Assembly: GCA_936450465.1 (NCBI GenBank)
Contig: OW388302.1
Location: forward strand, 61,168,328 to 61,232,327
DNA from: Gibbula magus
Lineage: Eukaryota > Mollusca > Gastropoda > Trochida > Trochidae
Direction of reading: 5' to 3'
DNA: 64,000 nt
Below are positions 49,800-62,800 of this stretch, piece after piece. Below the pieces are notes generated by a model. It saw nothing but the letters and a program-made list of their open reading frames with translations. It searched no databases and had not been told where the DNA came from. Both the position numbers and the translations under genes were made by a program. Positions within the stretch are counted from its first letter, which is position 1; each line of letters opens with the position of its first letter.

Positions 49800-50140
49800 T
49801 GTGCAAATGATCACACGCCGTAATTAGTACAACTAGAAAGGGGCAGGTGCTGAAACTTAACCCTTCGTAATTAGGCTGGATGTAGAGACCTACATGTATG
49901 TGACGAACCTGTTAACTTGTTAATTAGGTGTATGTCCTTACGTAACTATCTGTTGAACAGCACAGTACGTGGGGGTGGGGGTTAGTTAGAGTTCATAGGT
50001 GAAAATACAGACAGTATAATTAGTACTAACTAATTAGATATCGTATCTCAAGTAACGCATTGGGGAGGTGGGATGGTCGATTTCAAAAGGTAGAGTATGG
50101 CTTGTATAATTAGTGCTAATTAGACATCTGATCTGATGTA
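49800..50140. promoter_or_regulatory. TAATTAG-rich stretch, candidate enhancer
   Basis: GTAATTAG, GTTAATTAG, ATAATTAG, CTAATTAG and GTGCTAATTAG occur at least seven times in 340 bp. The dense homeodomain-type cores and the GTGCTAATTA phrase match the stretch at 41070-41560. Confidence 0.3.
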
Positions 50141-50384
50141 ACTCTCCACAGATCAAGGAGAGAGGTTGAAAATGAGAACCTGACCATGTTCACGTTTAGG
50201 CCTTCCCATTGTGTCATTGATTAGAGATAGAACTAATGTAATTCTGTTTAGTTTATTTGAAAGCTAACTGACAATAGAGTTGTTTAATAATGATTGATTT
50301 TTTTACGGAACATGTTTAGCAACGTTTTCTCAACTCCCAGCGCCGATGAATGGTTTCAGTTCACTTTCAATCAGCCAATGCACC

Positions 50385-50530
50385 AATCAATCCATCATTC
50401 TATCAATCCATGATTTCATCCATCCATCCATGATTCCATCAATCCATCACCAATCACCCATCACCCATCGTTCCAACCATCCATCACCCATCCAACCAGC
50501 ATCCTTCATCCATCCATCATCCATCATAAA
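50385..50530. repeat. CCAT/CAAT tetramer microsatellite
   Basis: Degenerate repeats of CCATCCAT, CAATCCAT and CACCCATC over about 145 bp. Confidence 0.85.
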
Positions 50531-52785
50531 TATGAATATTTTGAGTTTGTATGTTCAATTCCCCGCGTTTTATCACTAGAACTTAATATTACAGAGTTTA
50601 TGTATCAATGTATGAAGTTAATTTGGCATTCCGTCAGACTTGGGCATTTGCATTTTCCAATCTACTTATCAGAAATATCTCATATAAAGATGTTACGACG
50701 ACTTTATATCCGAGCGAGGTCATGCAGTTATCTCAACTATCAGATACCCGTTCAGTATTGGGAGGAATATCGCCATTATCATAAGCTTTTACGGTTGTTA
50801 TAAAATCCCATTGCAAACATCGCCAATAGTCGTTCATTAATCGCCCCCACTAGTGAAGAGTTCCATCTAATAAAGGGAGATCATTGGATGGCTTTGTCAA
50901 CATCAATTTCAGTTTGATTGACAAGTGTCAAACAATGGGACGACGCATGCACGATGTTGTGGTAGATGTCAATACCACCACGATTACAGTGACACGAGGA
51001 TCGTGACTGACAGACGATGAAATTAACATCGCACAAGATGCGCGTGATGCACGTGAAATTGATACCGAGAAGAATTCCATCGGCTTGCTGGAATGTTGTA
51101 AATGTTATGCAGTTATGAACACTTTTGTCTGTGAAAATCGAGAAAAATGGATCGATTAAGTTATTCTTTGACTTTAATGATTTGGTGTTTTAATCAAATT
51201 AATTTTAGTTTGCGTGAATTCAGCAATGCTGTGAAGTTTAGATTTATAACCCATTATCCAAGATCAATTAAAATGCAAAGTTTAGGGTATAACACCTGTT
51301 TTTTTTACAAAGCATCTCATAGTAATCAACGGAAGATTCCTCAGCGCCAGAATGAGCGTGCCGAAATAGAACGTATAAATCAACCCGTATTCCATGTACA
51401 CATTGCGCCTTTGATTATTGCAAACGCGGAACACTGTTGTCAGTTGACAATTTCATAGCGGCTGAGTCGGCAATATGACATTTATCGAGTATTTGGACGG
51501 AGATTACGTCCGTTATCTCCCCTTTCTGTCGCTGGATTAGAGATTAAAGGATTACCTCGTTTGCAATGTTGTTTGTAGCCCTCGAAAAATTGCCATGTTG
51601 TTGACATTGAGTTGTCAATAGCTGATAAGGCATGTTCAATTCTCGTACATTTCCCGTGAAGGAAGTCGATGGTCGTAAAGAGATACTGGGTTAGCTCAGG
51701 TGCTGGCTTTGAACAGGTAATCTTCAGGTATACACGATCAAAAACCAGGTGTTTGATTGTATTATTGGATTTTTGTCATACCTGTAAACATAGGTGTTAA
51801 TTTGAATTTTTGATCGTTATCTTCTGGAATGCGACTGGTTATTATTGAGGGGAAGGAGCTGGAGAACAACCCAGAGGTGTAAATATACCTCTATACCACC
51901 CGGCTGTGCGCGGTTACCTAGACTAAGTATTGGCGACCAGCCTGTAATGCTACAATACCAGCAGTCAGTGGTATACCTCTATGAATATTATATGTATTTA
52001 TATTTACCAATTCTGATGTATGTTTTAATACAGCCAACATATTTGTTTTTAAAATTTTACAACGTAGACAAGTTTTGGTATATAGTTAAAGCGTATGTGA
52101 AATCTCTGTCTCTCATAATCCTGTTTTGAATTATTCTGTACATGTTGTATAATGTATTAAATGTAAACATGTAAATGTCTTTTATCTGTGTACAGGTGAG
52201 ACGTTAATTACCTATTGTCTGTCTGTCTGTCCAATGATCAAAGTGCCTTCAAGTACATGGACGCTACATATACATTGTCTCCATTATAAATACTTTAATA
52301 ACTTCATGCATCTACTTCAACCACGAGTGACGTACTATTCATATGTATATTTTGAAAAGAAAGCATGAGAATGTTCGAGATATATCAACAAACTAAACGA
52401 AATTTTATATGCGAGTGTAAGACTCGAATCAGGAACTCACAGATTACAGTTCACACATAATGAATGGCGATCCAGGGACCTTCACATCATCCAATACAAA
52501 TACATGTAGTCAGTTGAACAAGAGAAACAGTTAAAAACAAGAAATGGGGAAATATATATTTTATTTTTATTTAAAAAGCAACATTAATATATCATCACAG
52601 AAGAGCTTTTGCATTATTATCAACAAATAAATATCGAGGATAATTTCAAGAAAGTCAAGAAAAATCCTTGAGTTGAGTTAATTGTTTAACGTACCCTCAT
52701 AGATAGGCTGTCCTAAAGGTCCGCTAATCTTCACAACAATTCTAACTATACTAATAATTCGCTTATCCAGTGTCTTTCGAAGAGA
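50531..52785. other. Intergenic, no gene assembled
   Basis: A 103-codon frame at 51147-51458 on the plus strand has no motif or splice support. A short GTCT run lies at about 52217-52231. A possible polyadenylation signal for gene B (AATAAA on the minus strand) is near 52569. Confidence 0.3.
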
Positions 52786-53108
52786 CTTTCACCCATTATG
52801 TTATCCCTCTCAGGGCTTCCAATACCTTTCACCCACTATGTTATCCCTCTCAGGGATTTCAATACCTTTCACCCACTATGTTATCCCTCTCAGGGATTCC
52901 AATACCTTTCACCCACTATGTTATCCCTCTCAGGGATTCCAATACCTTTCACCCACTATGTTATCCCTCTCAGGGATTCCAATACCTTTCACCCACTATG
53001 TTATCCCTCTCAGGGATTCCAATACCTTTCACCCACTATGTTATCCCTCTCAGGGATTCCAATACCTTTCACTCACTTTGTTATCCCTCTCAGGGATTCC
53101 AATACCCG
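52786..53108. repeat. 40-bp minisatellite, about 8 units, just downstream of gene B
   Basis: Unit TTATCCCTCTCAGGGATTCC plus AATACCTTTCACCCACTATG, nearly identical in all copies. It begins 150 bp past the gene B stop codon and would lie in its 3' UTR if the nearest AATAAA (about 52569) is used. The unit contains an imperfect CCCTCTCAGGG inverted repeat. The open frames across it are repeat artefacts. Confidence 0.95.
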
Positions 53109-53258
53109 AACATCAAAACAGTGTATTCCTAGAAACATATTTTTTGACCAGAAAATGTTATCTATAAAGTTTGACAATATCACAGACCATTTTAATTCTA
53201 GTATAATTTGTGAACCTTGTATTTCTAGTATGATATGTTGAAATTCCCACTGAGATTT

Positions 53259-53488
53259 TCAATCACAATTTCCACAAACACTCTTGATACGCTTGATCAT
53301 GTCCAGTGTTTGTTGAAGAAATGCATTGGTGAGGTCCAGCTCTGTTTTAAACTGTCTAAAATCCTCGGGTGAAGAAGCTTTTCTTCTTATATTGCTATAG
53401 GCGCCAGAAGCAAGTCTCAACAAGCCTTGTTTGAGCTCTGAACATGAACACTTTCTTTTGCTTGTTGTCGGAGGTATGCGGGAGGTAC
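53259..53488 (-). CDS. Gene B coding exon 3 (conserved C-terminal domain)
   Basis: Acceptor TTTCATTCAG in phase 1, 75 residues to TGA. It encodes the domain shared with gene A and ends KRIKSVCGNCD, adding two more cysteines. Gene A ends with a similar C....C arrangement (REMCEHRNC). Confidence 0.85.
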
Positions 53489-55323
53489 CTGAATGAAAGA
53501 ATGAATAAATGAATTAATGAATGAATTAACGTCACAAAGGATTTATAATTTCTGGTTCAACGTTTCAAAATATAAATTGATGAATCAATAACGAATAACG
53601 ATCGACGAATGAATATATAATGTATTGATTTAGAAAAATGAACTACTTCATGAACCATGTATGTAAATGCATGAATGAATGACTGAATACAGTCTTAAAG
53701 AAGTAATGACAGTACGTCTGGCAAGGATGTCTAGACATGAATAAAGTATTATATACCACAAAACAATTAATTGTATTTTAGACTTAAATTGTAAATGACA
53801 CATATACGAATAATAAATAAGTGTAGAAATAATGGATCAGACTGGATGAAAAATGTACTAGAAAGAAAATAATGTTGTAAATCTCATATAACCAAGTTCA
53901 TGTAATCCATATTTCTCAATAAACCTCAGGCAGATTCTCCCAAATACACATACCTGATTGAAAAGAATATTCCCTGTTGTGTTGTGTGCTTTTGCTTGAT
54001 GATGGAGTGTAGCAAGGAGAGCCCCTGTCTGCCTTAGTTTTATGTATGGTTGAGTGATCGTTTCCAGATTCCCCGTATCCATGAAGTCTTTCAACATCCC
54101 TTGACCGTAGTGGATCTTCATATACCGTATAAGGTCTGTCTGTTTGATACATACGACTAGACTCTTCTTCGCTGTCTTCACAATCCTGAATTGAAGAGAT
54201 TCTCCTTTGATCTACTGAGGGTGTACACCAAGGGTAGCTATTCACTTTCTTCTTATTTGTGCTTGATTGACATCGATTGTGCATTGGTTTCTCAAACTGT
54301 GAGCTTGAAGTTCTACTTTCGTTCACGTTTGCACGATAGTGGTCTGACATTCTGTCATCATCACAACGAAAAGAGGTCCTCCTAATTGTACAGTCACATA
54401 TTTTGCCAATTTTGTTCGATTCCGACAGTGTTGTACAGCAGGGGGGACTTCTTTGTCCAATACTATTAGTGTAGAATGAACAATTTTCTTGTCTTGTTTT
54501 GAAACTATCACGTGTCTTTACAGCATCGAGTTCCTCGTAAAGGTTTCGTCTTGGAATTGATCGTTGATATATTTGGTCTCTGCTGCACTCCGGGTTCGAA
54601 TCCAAGTACCGTCTGCTTGATTTCAAACAAGAATGGGATCGAGGTTGATAGGGAGAGTATTCTGGTGGGTTATATTTTCTCTCCGTGAAGCAACGCCTTG
54701 GGGAGTATGGGGAGTTTTTCTTGGGTGTACTCTCACATGCAAAGCTTTGACACTGAAAGTAGAATATATATGTTTAATGGTTTGTAACTGTGGCGTATAG
54801 TTTAGGAGCTTAATACACAGATAATGTGTGACCGGTTAAGGCGTGTTAATAAAGAAATGTTTAATAAAACTGTTCAAAAAGTTGACAGAGTTTATTCTCA
54901 ATTGATATATAAGAGAATATTTAAACGAAACATATATGCATTTATGCCATTATCTTAAGCTTTTAAGCTTCTGTATCTTACCATTCGATTCCTTTGGAAA
55001 TCAGGCACCATGCTTAGTTTTCGTGGTGTGGAAATGACGTCATCAGCTTTGAAAGGACTCCTTAGGACTTTACCGAACAATCTGTCCTGTTTCTCTGAGC
55101 TTCTCCGAAAACTGCAGTTTTGAGTTGAAGACGGACTGATGGAGAAATATCCGCCATCAGAAAGGAGATCGCAATCCTCGTCAGCCTCGTCGATGTCGGC
55201 GTCGTAGTGTCGACGTTTTATTGGCGTTGATGGTAGTATATGTCGATATCCATACATTTCCTTCTTGTCGTAATTAGGCACAATCCAACGGTCTTCATAT
55301 TCGCTCATGCTGTATGCGTCCAT
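53259..55323 (-). CDS. Gene B: 456-aa protein, paralogue of gene A, unknown family
   Basis: Join of 54982-55323, 53954-54752 and 53259-53488 on the minus strand. The intron phases are 0 and 1, all GT-AG, and the 1371 nt stay open from ATG (55323) to TGA (53259-53261). The N-terminal part is acidic (DADIDEADEDCD, 41-52). Several sites fit S/T-P-x-K/R, the usual CDK target: TPIK (33), SPFK, TPRK, TPKK (123) and SPRR. Residues 115-380 are low-complexity and rich in Ser, Arg, Tyr and Cys, so probably disordered. The C-terminal domain has KCSCS (393-397), GAYSNIRRK (409-417), F.QFKTEL (424-431) and TN (434-435). A 5' UTR intron is likely. No signal peptide or membrane segment. The role is unknown; phosphorylation control is inferred only from the site density. 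Confidence 0.85.
53954..54752 (-). CDS. Gene B coding exon 2
   Basis: Acceptor TTCTACTTTCAG, donor CAATCAG|GTATGT. It starts CQSFACESTPKKNSPYSPRR and encodes 266 residues. It corresponds to exons 2 and 3 of gene A without the intron between them. Confidence 0.8.
54982..55323 (-). CDS. Gene B coding exon 1
   Basis: 114 codons from MDAYSMSEYE to FQRNRM; donor GAATG|GTAAGA, phase 0. The exon itself starts at about 55338 after acceptor TTATTTTCAG, 15 nt before the ATG. An upstream out-of-frame ATG lies 5 nt before the chosen start. Confidence 0.8.
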
Positions 55324-56439
55324 CTCATTTAATATTATCTGAAAATAATACGATAACTATAGTTGGTTTTATCATGAACTGTCAGATTTAAAATTTCAAC
55401 CTGTTTTGAAAAAGCTTCACTAATCAAGGATGTTTTGAAAAAGATCGAACTGAACAGTGACATATTCTATGACCAACAAAATACCAAGTAAATGACAAAC
55501 TGTCTTTGGGATCAACACGAACGATCTCTCACCATAAGATATGCAGCTCTTTATAAGTTTCAAGATGACCACAACCGTTACTAAATAAAAGAGCACTTCC
55601 TCCAAGCCAACCATATTGACATAGGCACAACTGCCAATGGACATAACTATAGATTAGAACTACATGGGTTGATATCAGAATACATAAAATCTATTCCATG
55701 AACCCTAATCCTGTATGAATTAATAACGAAAATGAAAATGTAAAATACCTGTATGCAGTTACTTCAAATCCAGCCCACCTCTACTGACCAGCAACTCAAC
55801 TGCAGAACGTTCAACAACATCACCTACCCGATATATCAAATGACTCTTCGGTAGGCGTAATCAACTGTTATCTAACTGATACTTCACCATGGTGACTGAC
55901 TATTGTCGACCACTGTATTGTAACAGCTACACCACGTATGTGCTAAAATGTCGTGAAAAACAAGAAAGTCTGGTATTGGATTCATTAAGAACATGTGAAT
56001 TGTTGTTGGACAAGAGACGAAACCGTTAGACTGGGTATCACAATGCATGAAAGAACCCGCCTCCATTAGGCAGTGTGAAAACGAGGCTCAAAGAGGTGTG
56101 AATGGCTGTGAGTATATGCACAGAGGTGACTGTTGAGTAACCTTATTCAATGAAGTTGCAGACAACATTGTAACGATAAATAATTGAGAAACATACTGTC
56201 ATATTTTATGTGAAAAAGCGATTTTCTTTTATCTTTATAGATCAAAAGGTTGTTAGTTCATAGCAAAAAGATACGAACTGATTGAAAAACATTTAGAAAT
56301 ATCGCTAACGAGAATACATTATTCAAAATCAAATTCAAATCATGACCAATGCCGCTCCAAAAATATATGAAATTATTCCAAGGATATATGGAATGATTCC
56401 ATGAATGTACAAAATAATTCAAGGATATATGAAAATGTT

Positions 56440-56650
56440 CAAAGAATATTGAAAATATTCAAAGAATATAAGAAATTGTTCAAAGAACATAAGAAATTGT
56501 TCAAAGAATAAAAGAAATTGTTCAAAGAATAAAAGAAATTGTTCAAAGAATATAAGAAATTGTTCAAAGAATATATAAAATTGTTCAAAGAATATATGAA
56601 CTTGCTCAAAAAATATATGAAGTTATCCAAAGAATATAGGTTTTGGCAGA
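56440..56650. repeat. 21-bp minisatellite in the presumed 5' UTR intron of gene B
   Basis: About ten copies of GAATATAAGAAATTGTTCAA plus A, decaying at both ends. The period is divisible by three, so Lys-Glu-Tyr-type frames appear on the plus strand and Ser-Leu-Asn-type frames on the minus; neither is a gene. Confidence 0.9.
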
Positions 56651-56812
56651 AAAATAACTCCAACTTATTGCAAACAAACATGCTTCAAATGAATATAAAA
56701 TGTCATACAAAATATCGACGAATTAATTCTAATTCAGTAACTCAAGGCAAAATTACGAAAGATATGACATTGTTAAAACAATTTATAACGTAAGACAGGA
56801 CTTGACACTCAC

Positions 56813-56925
56813 CTGAAAGGTAACCCTACCTGTTGATCATTAATTAAAAATAAATAACGTCACTGACACATTAACTGTTATATTTACACACGTCACGTGG
56901 TGTTCTCGTCACTGATTGGCTGAAT
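56813..56925 (-). promoter_or_regulatory. Putative gene B promoter and non-coding first exon
   Basis: On the minus strand there is a CCAAT box (CAGCCAATCAG, 56913-56923), CACGTG at 56894-56899 with an overlapping CGTCAC, a TATA-like TAAATATAAC at about 56878-56887, then a strong donor CTTTCAG|GTGAGTG with the exon end at 56813. This donor fits the acceptor at 55338, giving a 5' UTR intron of about 1.47 kb. The start site would be near 56850. Confidence 0.5.
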
Positions 56926-59449
56926 GTCACGCAGCTACGACAATACGTAAGTTAATTACGGATCGTAGGGTACACGTAACGGTTAACACCCACCTCAGCT
57001 TGTTTAACCAGTTAATTAGCACCTTTTCATAAAGATAGTGTCCAGTTAATAATGTCCATTGTAAACAGACTTCGGGCCAGCCGTTTGTGATTCTCCACAA
57101 TTACCATATTGTGTATGTGTTGTTCTAACGGTTTTAAGCATCCCGAAACACTCCGTGACAGTAATGATCTGTTAGGGCGATGTTTTCCTAAAGGATTGGA
57201 TTAACAAACCGAACGTGAATTGGGTTAATCGGTCAGATACACGGATTATATTAATGATGTAATTAGCTAAGTCTAGTAACAATAACGCTTTACGGATGAT
57301 TTGCGTATTTGACTTCTGAGGCGATTCTAAAAACAAATAAAATTTTAGGGGAGGGGGATTAAGTCATTTCGTTTCACAGGTCAAACTTCAAAGTAAACTT
57401 TTAAAAATAATTTATTGTATTTTTTTTGTGTCTGCAGTGTCTTATATTAACGATTGCAACATGTATTCACAAATTTCCGTAATTTAGAATTACTCCTGCA
57501 TAAAAGAAAGACTCATACCCAGAACGGAAGACAACATCCTTCTCAATACCCACAAACTAGCTTTCTTCATCAAAACAATACACAAATTATCTTGCGTCTT
57601 TTCAGCAAAATGTTTCAAAGATAAAAAAAATTGATATGAGCTGTTTGTACGGCGAAGTGTAAGATTATCTGACGAAATGACCTGTCAGTCAGCTGGCATG
57701 CCAATCATAACACCTCTCAAAGAAGGTTTCTGACAAATCTGGCCTTGGTCATGTTTGACATTCAGATTGCATTGTTTGCCAAAACAAACACAGGTAAACG
57801 TTTTATTCAAGGTCAGTTGTGCCCTCTGTTCTTGCGGCCCCTTGCTGAGATAACATGCTCATAATTTGCATTTATAGAAATCTGAGCACATTCCTGCAGC
57901 CCATTCCCATACTCCGAGCACGCAAATAGTCACCCCTTACATGGGCCAATTGTGTACGACACGACTTCAACAAAGCGCTTTAACAATAGCGTATGTAATT
58001 ATCCAATCTTGTAGAGCGACCCCTGCTCCCATTGAGTTGTTTCCTTATGTAGGAATCCCTTCTCGCCGTTAATGACTTCGGTATTGTTTCCGATTATCGA
58101 TAGAGTATGTAGATGTGCTCGATCAGGGCTCAAGTTCGAGGCCACCGTGGCCTGGTAGAGTATCAATATCGAGAAGATCGTCGCCTTTTTAATGATTAAC
58201 TATGTTCAATCAGGGCTAGAGGTATTGTTCATTGCGCTCTGTTGGCGGATCTTCAACAGGTGTCTCTTACAACGGGGAAAGTATAATACATTGGAACTGG
58301 CGTGCAGCAAGGGTGCTCGCTTTGTCCTATTCTTTTAATCGAGTGTAGTGTCTTGATGTAAGAACATCTATTTATAATGTCATGCCGTTTGTGGCAGGTT
58401 AATTATGCCGTATTATACTTGTGAAATCTCATCTCCGAAGAATGTTGAATGTTGACATGGTAAATGCCTATGCTTATACACATCATGTGACGCTCTATGC
58501 AATATCCTTATGTACAAGCACACTATGAATGAAAACCTGGCGAGAAATACTCATACAACCAAGAATATTGACAAGGAATAATTATTTTGAATACATATGT
58601 TGATAATGTTGATTATTATAAAGAATCTATCGTTGTTTTATGTATAACGATATGAATTAACAATACATAAAATAATAACATTTCCTGCTTGATCTTTTAA
58701 TTACGTCTTATGTAATTATGACATGGATGCTCTCATGTAATAAAATCGATGTTTTCAGATCAATCCCATTTGGGTTCCAAATCATCACAATAGACATAAT
58801 AATATATGAAACGCGAAAAGACTCAAACATACACTGACTTTAACCATTACATTCTAACGGCAAAGAAACATTAGTTAAACACTTTTTTGTACATATATAT
58901 GTAACAATACCGAAATGAAACATAACATTGTTTTTTTGCAATTGTCGTCATAGCGCTATGCATATTTTGTAATCAAATATTAAAAATATGTCAACTGGCA
59001 TACCAATTGTAACACAAATGTGTGTTTGTTATTGTATGTATGTTGATGATGATTACGGGGATTTAACGAGCGGTTTTCAGCGGAGCTGTTCTCCCACTCG
59101 GTGTATGTATGTACTGGTAAGGTATTAATATAAGCAAAAATTTTGCTTGTTTACCGAACCAGATTCGTTATTGAATAAACATATGTTTAAACCAATTGTA
59201 ACAAAAATCACTGCCTAACGATTTCGTTTAATCAATTTATTTATGATAAATTCGTTCAGAGTTATGAGAACATGCTTATTTTCCTTGACATTCAGTTAAA
59301 CAACTTTAAGCCATTACACATACAATGGTTATGACAGTTTGAGGTGCCCAATGCGGTTTGGCAGACACATGTGTCGCCTACAAAGACACCTTTGTTGTTC
59401 AAATATATTTTCATTCGATATATGATATTGGATTGTGGTAAAAGGCATT
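56926..59449. other. Intergenic, no gene assembled
   Basis: No exon chain. The first 350 bp upstream of gene B contain several GTTAATTA/TTAATTAG words that could be regulatory. Confidence 0.3.
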
Positions 59450-59895
59450 AAAGCTATACCATTTGTATAAAGAATCACCAGTCTTCGCGGGGTCCTGACA
59501 ACTATCAAAATATGATCTACAGACCTAAAGCGGAGTAATGGTTATGAAACATAAATTCAATACTTATCCAAACATGATCAGAAACTCCAAACAGCGTTAT
59601 ACCTCAAGGGAGCTCTTGTAGATATTACTTTTCATTGAAACATAACATGCCTTTTCACCAATACCCCATTATGTCCCACCCATTATAACTCGCATACTAA
59701 CTGCTAGAAAAATTGTCATTGCGGGGTTCTAAACACACTGAACACATGGTGGTTGAATATTTATCCAAATAGGATCTAGAGCGCTCATAGTTATGAAACA
59801 TGTATACCTTATCTGTACAAGATCAGGCCCCATATAACCTTCTAGCTTGAGATGTTAGACGCTAGTAAATATTACTTTTCAACAAAGCATTAGCC
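59450..59895. repeat. Diverged tandem duplication of about 220 bp
   Basis: Two blocks share an ordered series of words: GCGGGGT.CT, TATCCAAA, AGGATCTA/TGATCTA, GTTATGAAACAT and then TAGATATTACTTTTCA versus TAAATATTACTTTTCA. No coding frame. Confidence 0.55.
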
Positions 59896-62800
59896 TTGTT
59901 TTATTAAAAGCTTACTAAACATGCATGTTCCTAACGTGGTTTGACACTAATCTAGGTATGTATACCTTGAGGATAGAGACAGAGGCACTGTGTGTTGTTG
60001 AGGCTGTATAAGTCATGATCTGTGTATTATTCGCTTATGGAGAAGGTATAATATGAATGTCTTCGGGGCATTGTAGTTAAATTAACTGCTCACTTTGGAT
60101 AAACATGAGCCGAGTCAACATACATGGAATAGGACACTGCTCGGATTATTCTGTCATACTTACAGCTGATCCTCATCAAATACTGTCCATACGCTGAGAG
60201 TTTAGGGTTTTAAGATTGTTGATAAAACTTGAGACTAAAGAAGTTAGGGTAAGACATAAGTAAGACCTGTTTGAGTTTAAGATTAAACTACCCCCAAATA
60301 ATAATACTTTTATTTCATCTTATTCTATTATTTTTCATTTATTACATCATTACTCATTTCTGATTTATATCCACCCCTTATTCCAAATTCAAATTTTTTA
60401 CTTTACTTTATCCGTTGGCTATAATCTCAAAATGTTTACCTATTAGAAATTATACTTAAACTAAATATTTATTTTGGGGCTGTCCTTAATTTTATTCCAA
60501 ATTTTACAAACCCCATATTTCTATAATTAAAATTAAGGCACCAGCGTCGGCGAAATCACTAAACGAGTGGAAGCAGACGTTAAACCCAATTCAACAACAA
60601 CAGTTAGGATAAGACATAAGTAATACCTGTTTAAGATTATTGGTGTGGATGAGCCTAAGACGAAACGTTAGGGACGTGGAACGTCCTCTGTGATGTGGTT
60701 ATATCCTTACATTTTTAACAAGTTAAACATCGAACGATATTAATTTCATTGTTTCCATCTCGTTTTGAGGTAAAGTAAATGGTATCCATTCTTTTGACAA
60801 GTTTACTCACACTTTTAAACTGTTCAATCTCAACCTAACAACCGAAAACGATAACACTTATGATTAATGCAATGAGACGTCTTGCTATTGTAAATAAACG
60901 CACTTTTAGTTTAGTTAAGTGCAACTTCAAAACATCGACACTTTCATCTTATTCTTCCTGTCAAATGCCTTAGTTTTAGACTACAAATGCAAGATTAGCC
61001 TAATTCAGCAAGTTTAACTTCCTTACACGCATGCTATGTGCTGTGATAACCTGTCATGTAAACTGAGGTACAAAAGAAAGTTTACATCTCAGTTGGTTTT
61101 ATCATATGTTTGATTTTCAATTACAAATATGTTATGTTTTCGATGTCGTACTCTAAAACTGTGGTTTTAATTGTTTTGGGAAATTAATATTGATAAAACA
61201 CAACTGTTCATCGACATATAAGATATATGCTAAGTGAAAATCAATAAATGTGCCTCATTCTGCACTCATTTACAACATTATAAACATGGTAGGGGTCATG
61301 TTGGTGTAAAAATGATTTTATACCCCTTGGTCCTTCCAGTGACTCTAACTCTAAGTATGATTGTTTGCCGAATCAGTCAACATTGAACATTAAATAATAT
61401 CCCGGTTCTATCATATCAATTTGTTATGTTATTTGTACTGTATGAGTGAAACAATAGGGTTTAAAAGTTTGTTTTGTACCTCAGTTTAGGTTTAAGTTCC
61501 GACTTTGTAACAGGGAAGTCATAACAAAGAACAGGTCTATTAATGTACATGCATTTACTTTGAGTAAAATTAATACATATTGCTTAACAAATCCAAATGT
61601 ATTCAGAAGATTGTGCAGTTTTGCCACAAAGCAAGAGTAGATAATTTTGGACAATGAAAACAATAAAACAAGTATAAATTAAATGCAAAACGAAGTGAAA
61701 ATAGAAATTTAACGCCATGCTTTATAACCTGATAAAAAAAATGCACCAAGAAGATGGTCACGTCTTATAAGTACTTAGACTTCACCATTGCGTAAACACT
61801 ATCAATAGAGCGCCATGCCACAGACTATCTTTCTCACGCTCAACTGAAAAGGCGATTCCACAAATGCGTACATCACTCCCCACTGTATGAAGGTAAAGTG
61901 AAAAGAGAAATTAAAGAGGGCTCGATATTTCCACATTGTCACTTACAATGTTAACATATTCTCAAAGCATATTCGAAATCGGTGATATAATAGATAAAGA
62001 AACGGTTCCCATATCTTCCTTCATACAAGAATAACACATATTAAAGAGGGCGCAATGTTCATTGTCAGTTGAGTGCATACACACTCCAGAAGCATATTCA
62101 TAAACGTCGGGAGAATAATTGATAAAGAATCGGTTTTCAAACTCCGCCCCGCTCTCCCAGTTTCATTGCATTTGGGGCCATTTCGGGTGAATGAAAATCC
62201 TTTATCATTCTTTTCTTCAGTCGCTGTGCAATTCACCGCCTGAGAGAACGCCCTAACGCCTTGCAATTGTAAAGAGAAAGAGCGTCACCGAGAGATAGAA
62301 ATACAAAAGGACAGAAGTGATCACCTTGTTGAACGCCTGTAGGTTGTTTGCTCTATTCTTTCAAATGGCCGCAACACGCATTCTATCTGTCCCTTACCAG
62401 CATTTAAGTGCAAAACAACATTACCTCTTACTCGTGTTGTATGTATTACAAGGTAATGCATTCTTTAAAAGTAATTATTTAAATATTTACTTTGGGTAGG
62501 TTATTTGTATTAATTACTAGACATCATCTACTTTTATTGTTATAAAACTATCTGTTGTGCTGACAAAATATGCGTGTAATTTAATGTCGTATAATGTATT
62601 CATTCAAAGTTCTTTTAGGTTGATTTCACTTCGTTTGTACATATCCTCCTTAAACTACAATTAAATTTAAAAATAATTTTCTCGGCGTTTCGTTGATAGG
62701 AGCGGGTATGTTAGATTCAGACTCATACATAGACTTTTTATTACGTAGATGATGGCCTGTAAGGTGAAAAGTAACGTTATATAATGTTTTGGGGTTGTCA

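Noticed and set aside
52770..53241. Open frames up to 147 codons in all three plus frames
   Set aside because: They are translations of the 40-bp minisatellite; the same sequence in three frames is a repeat signature.
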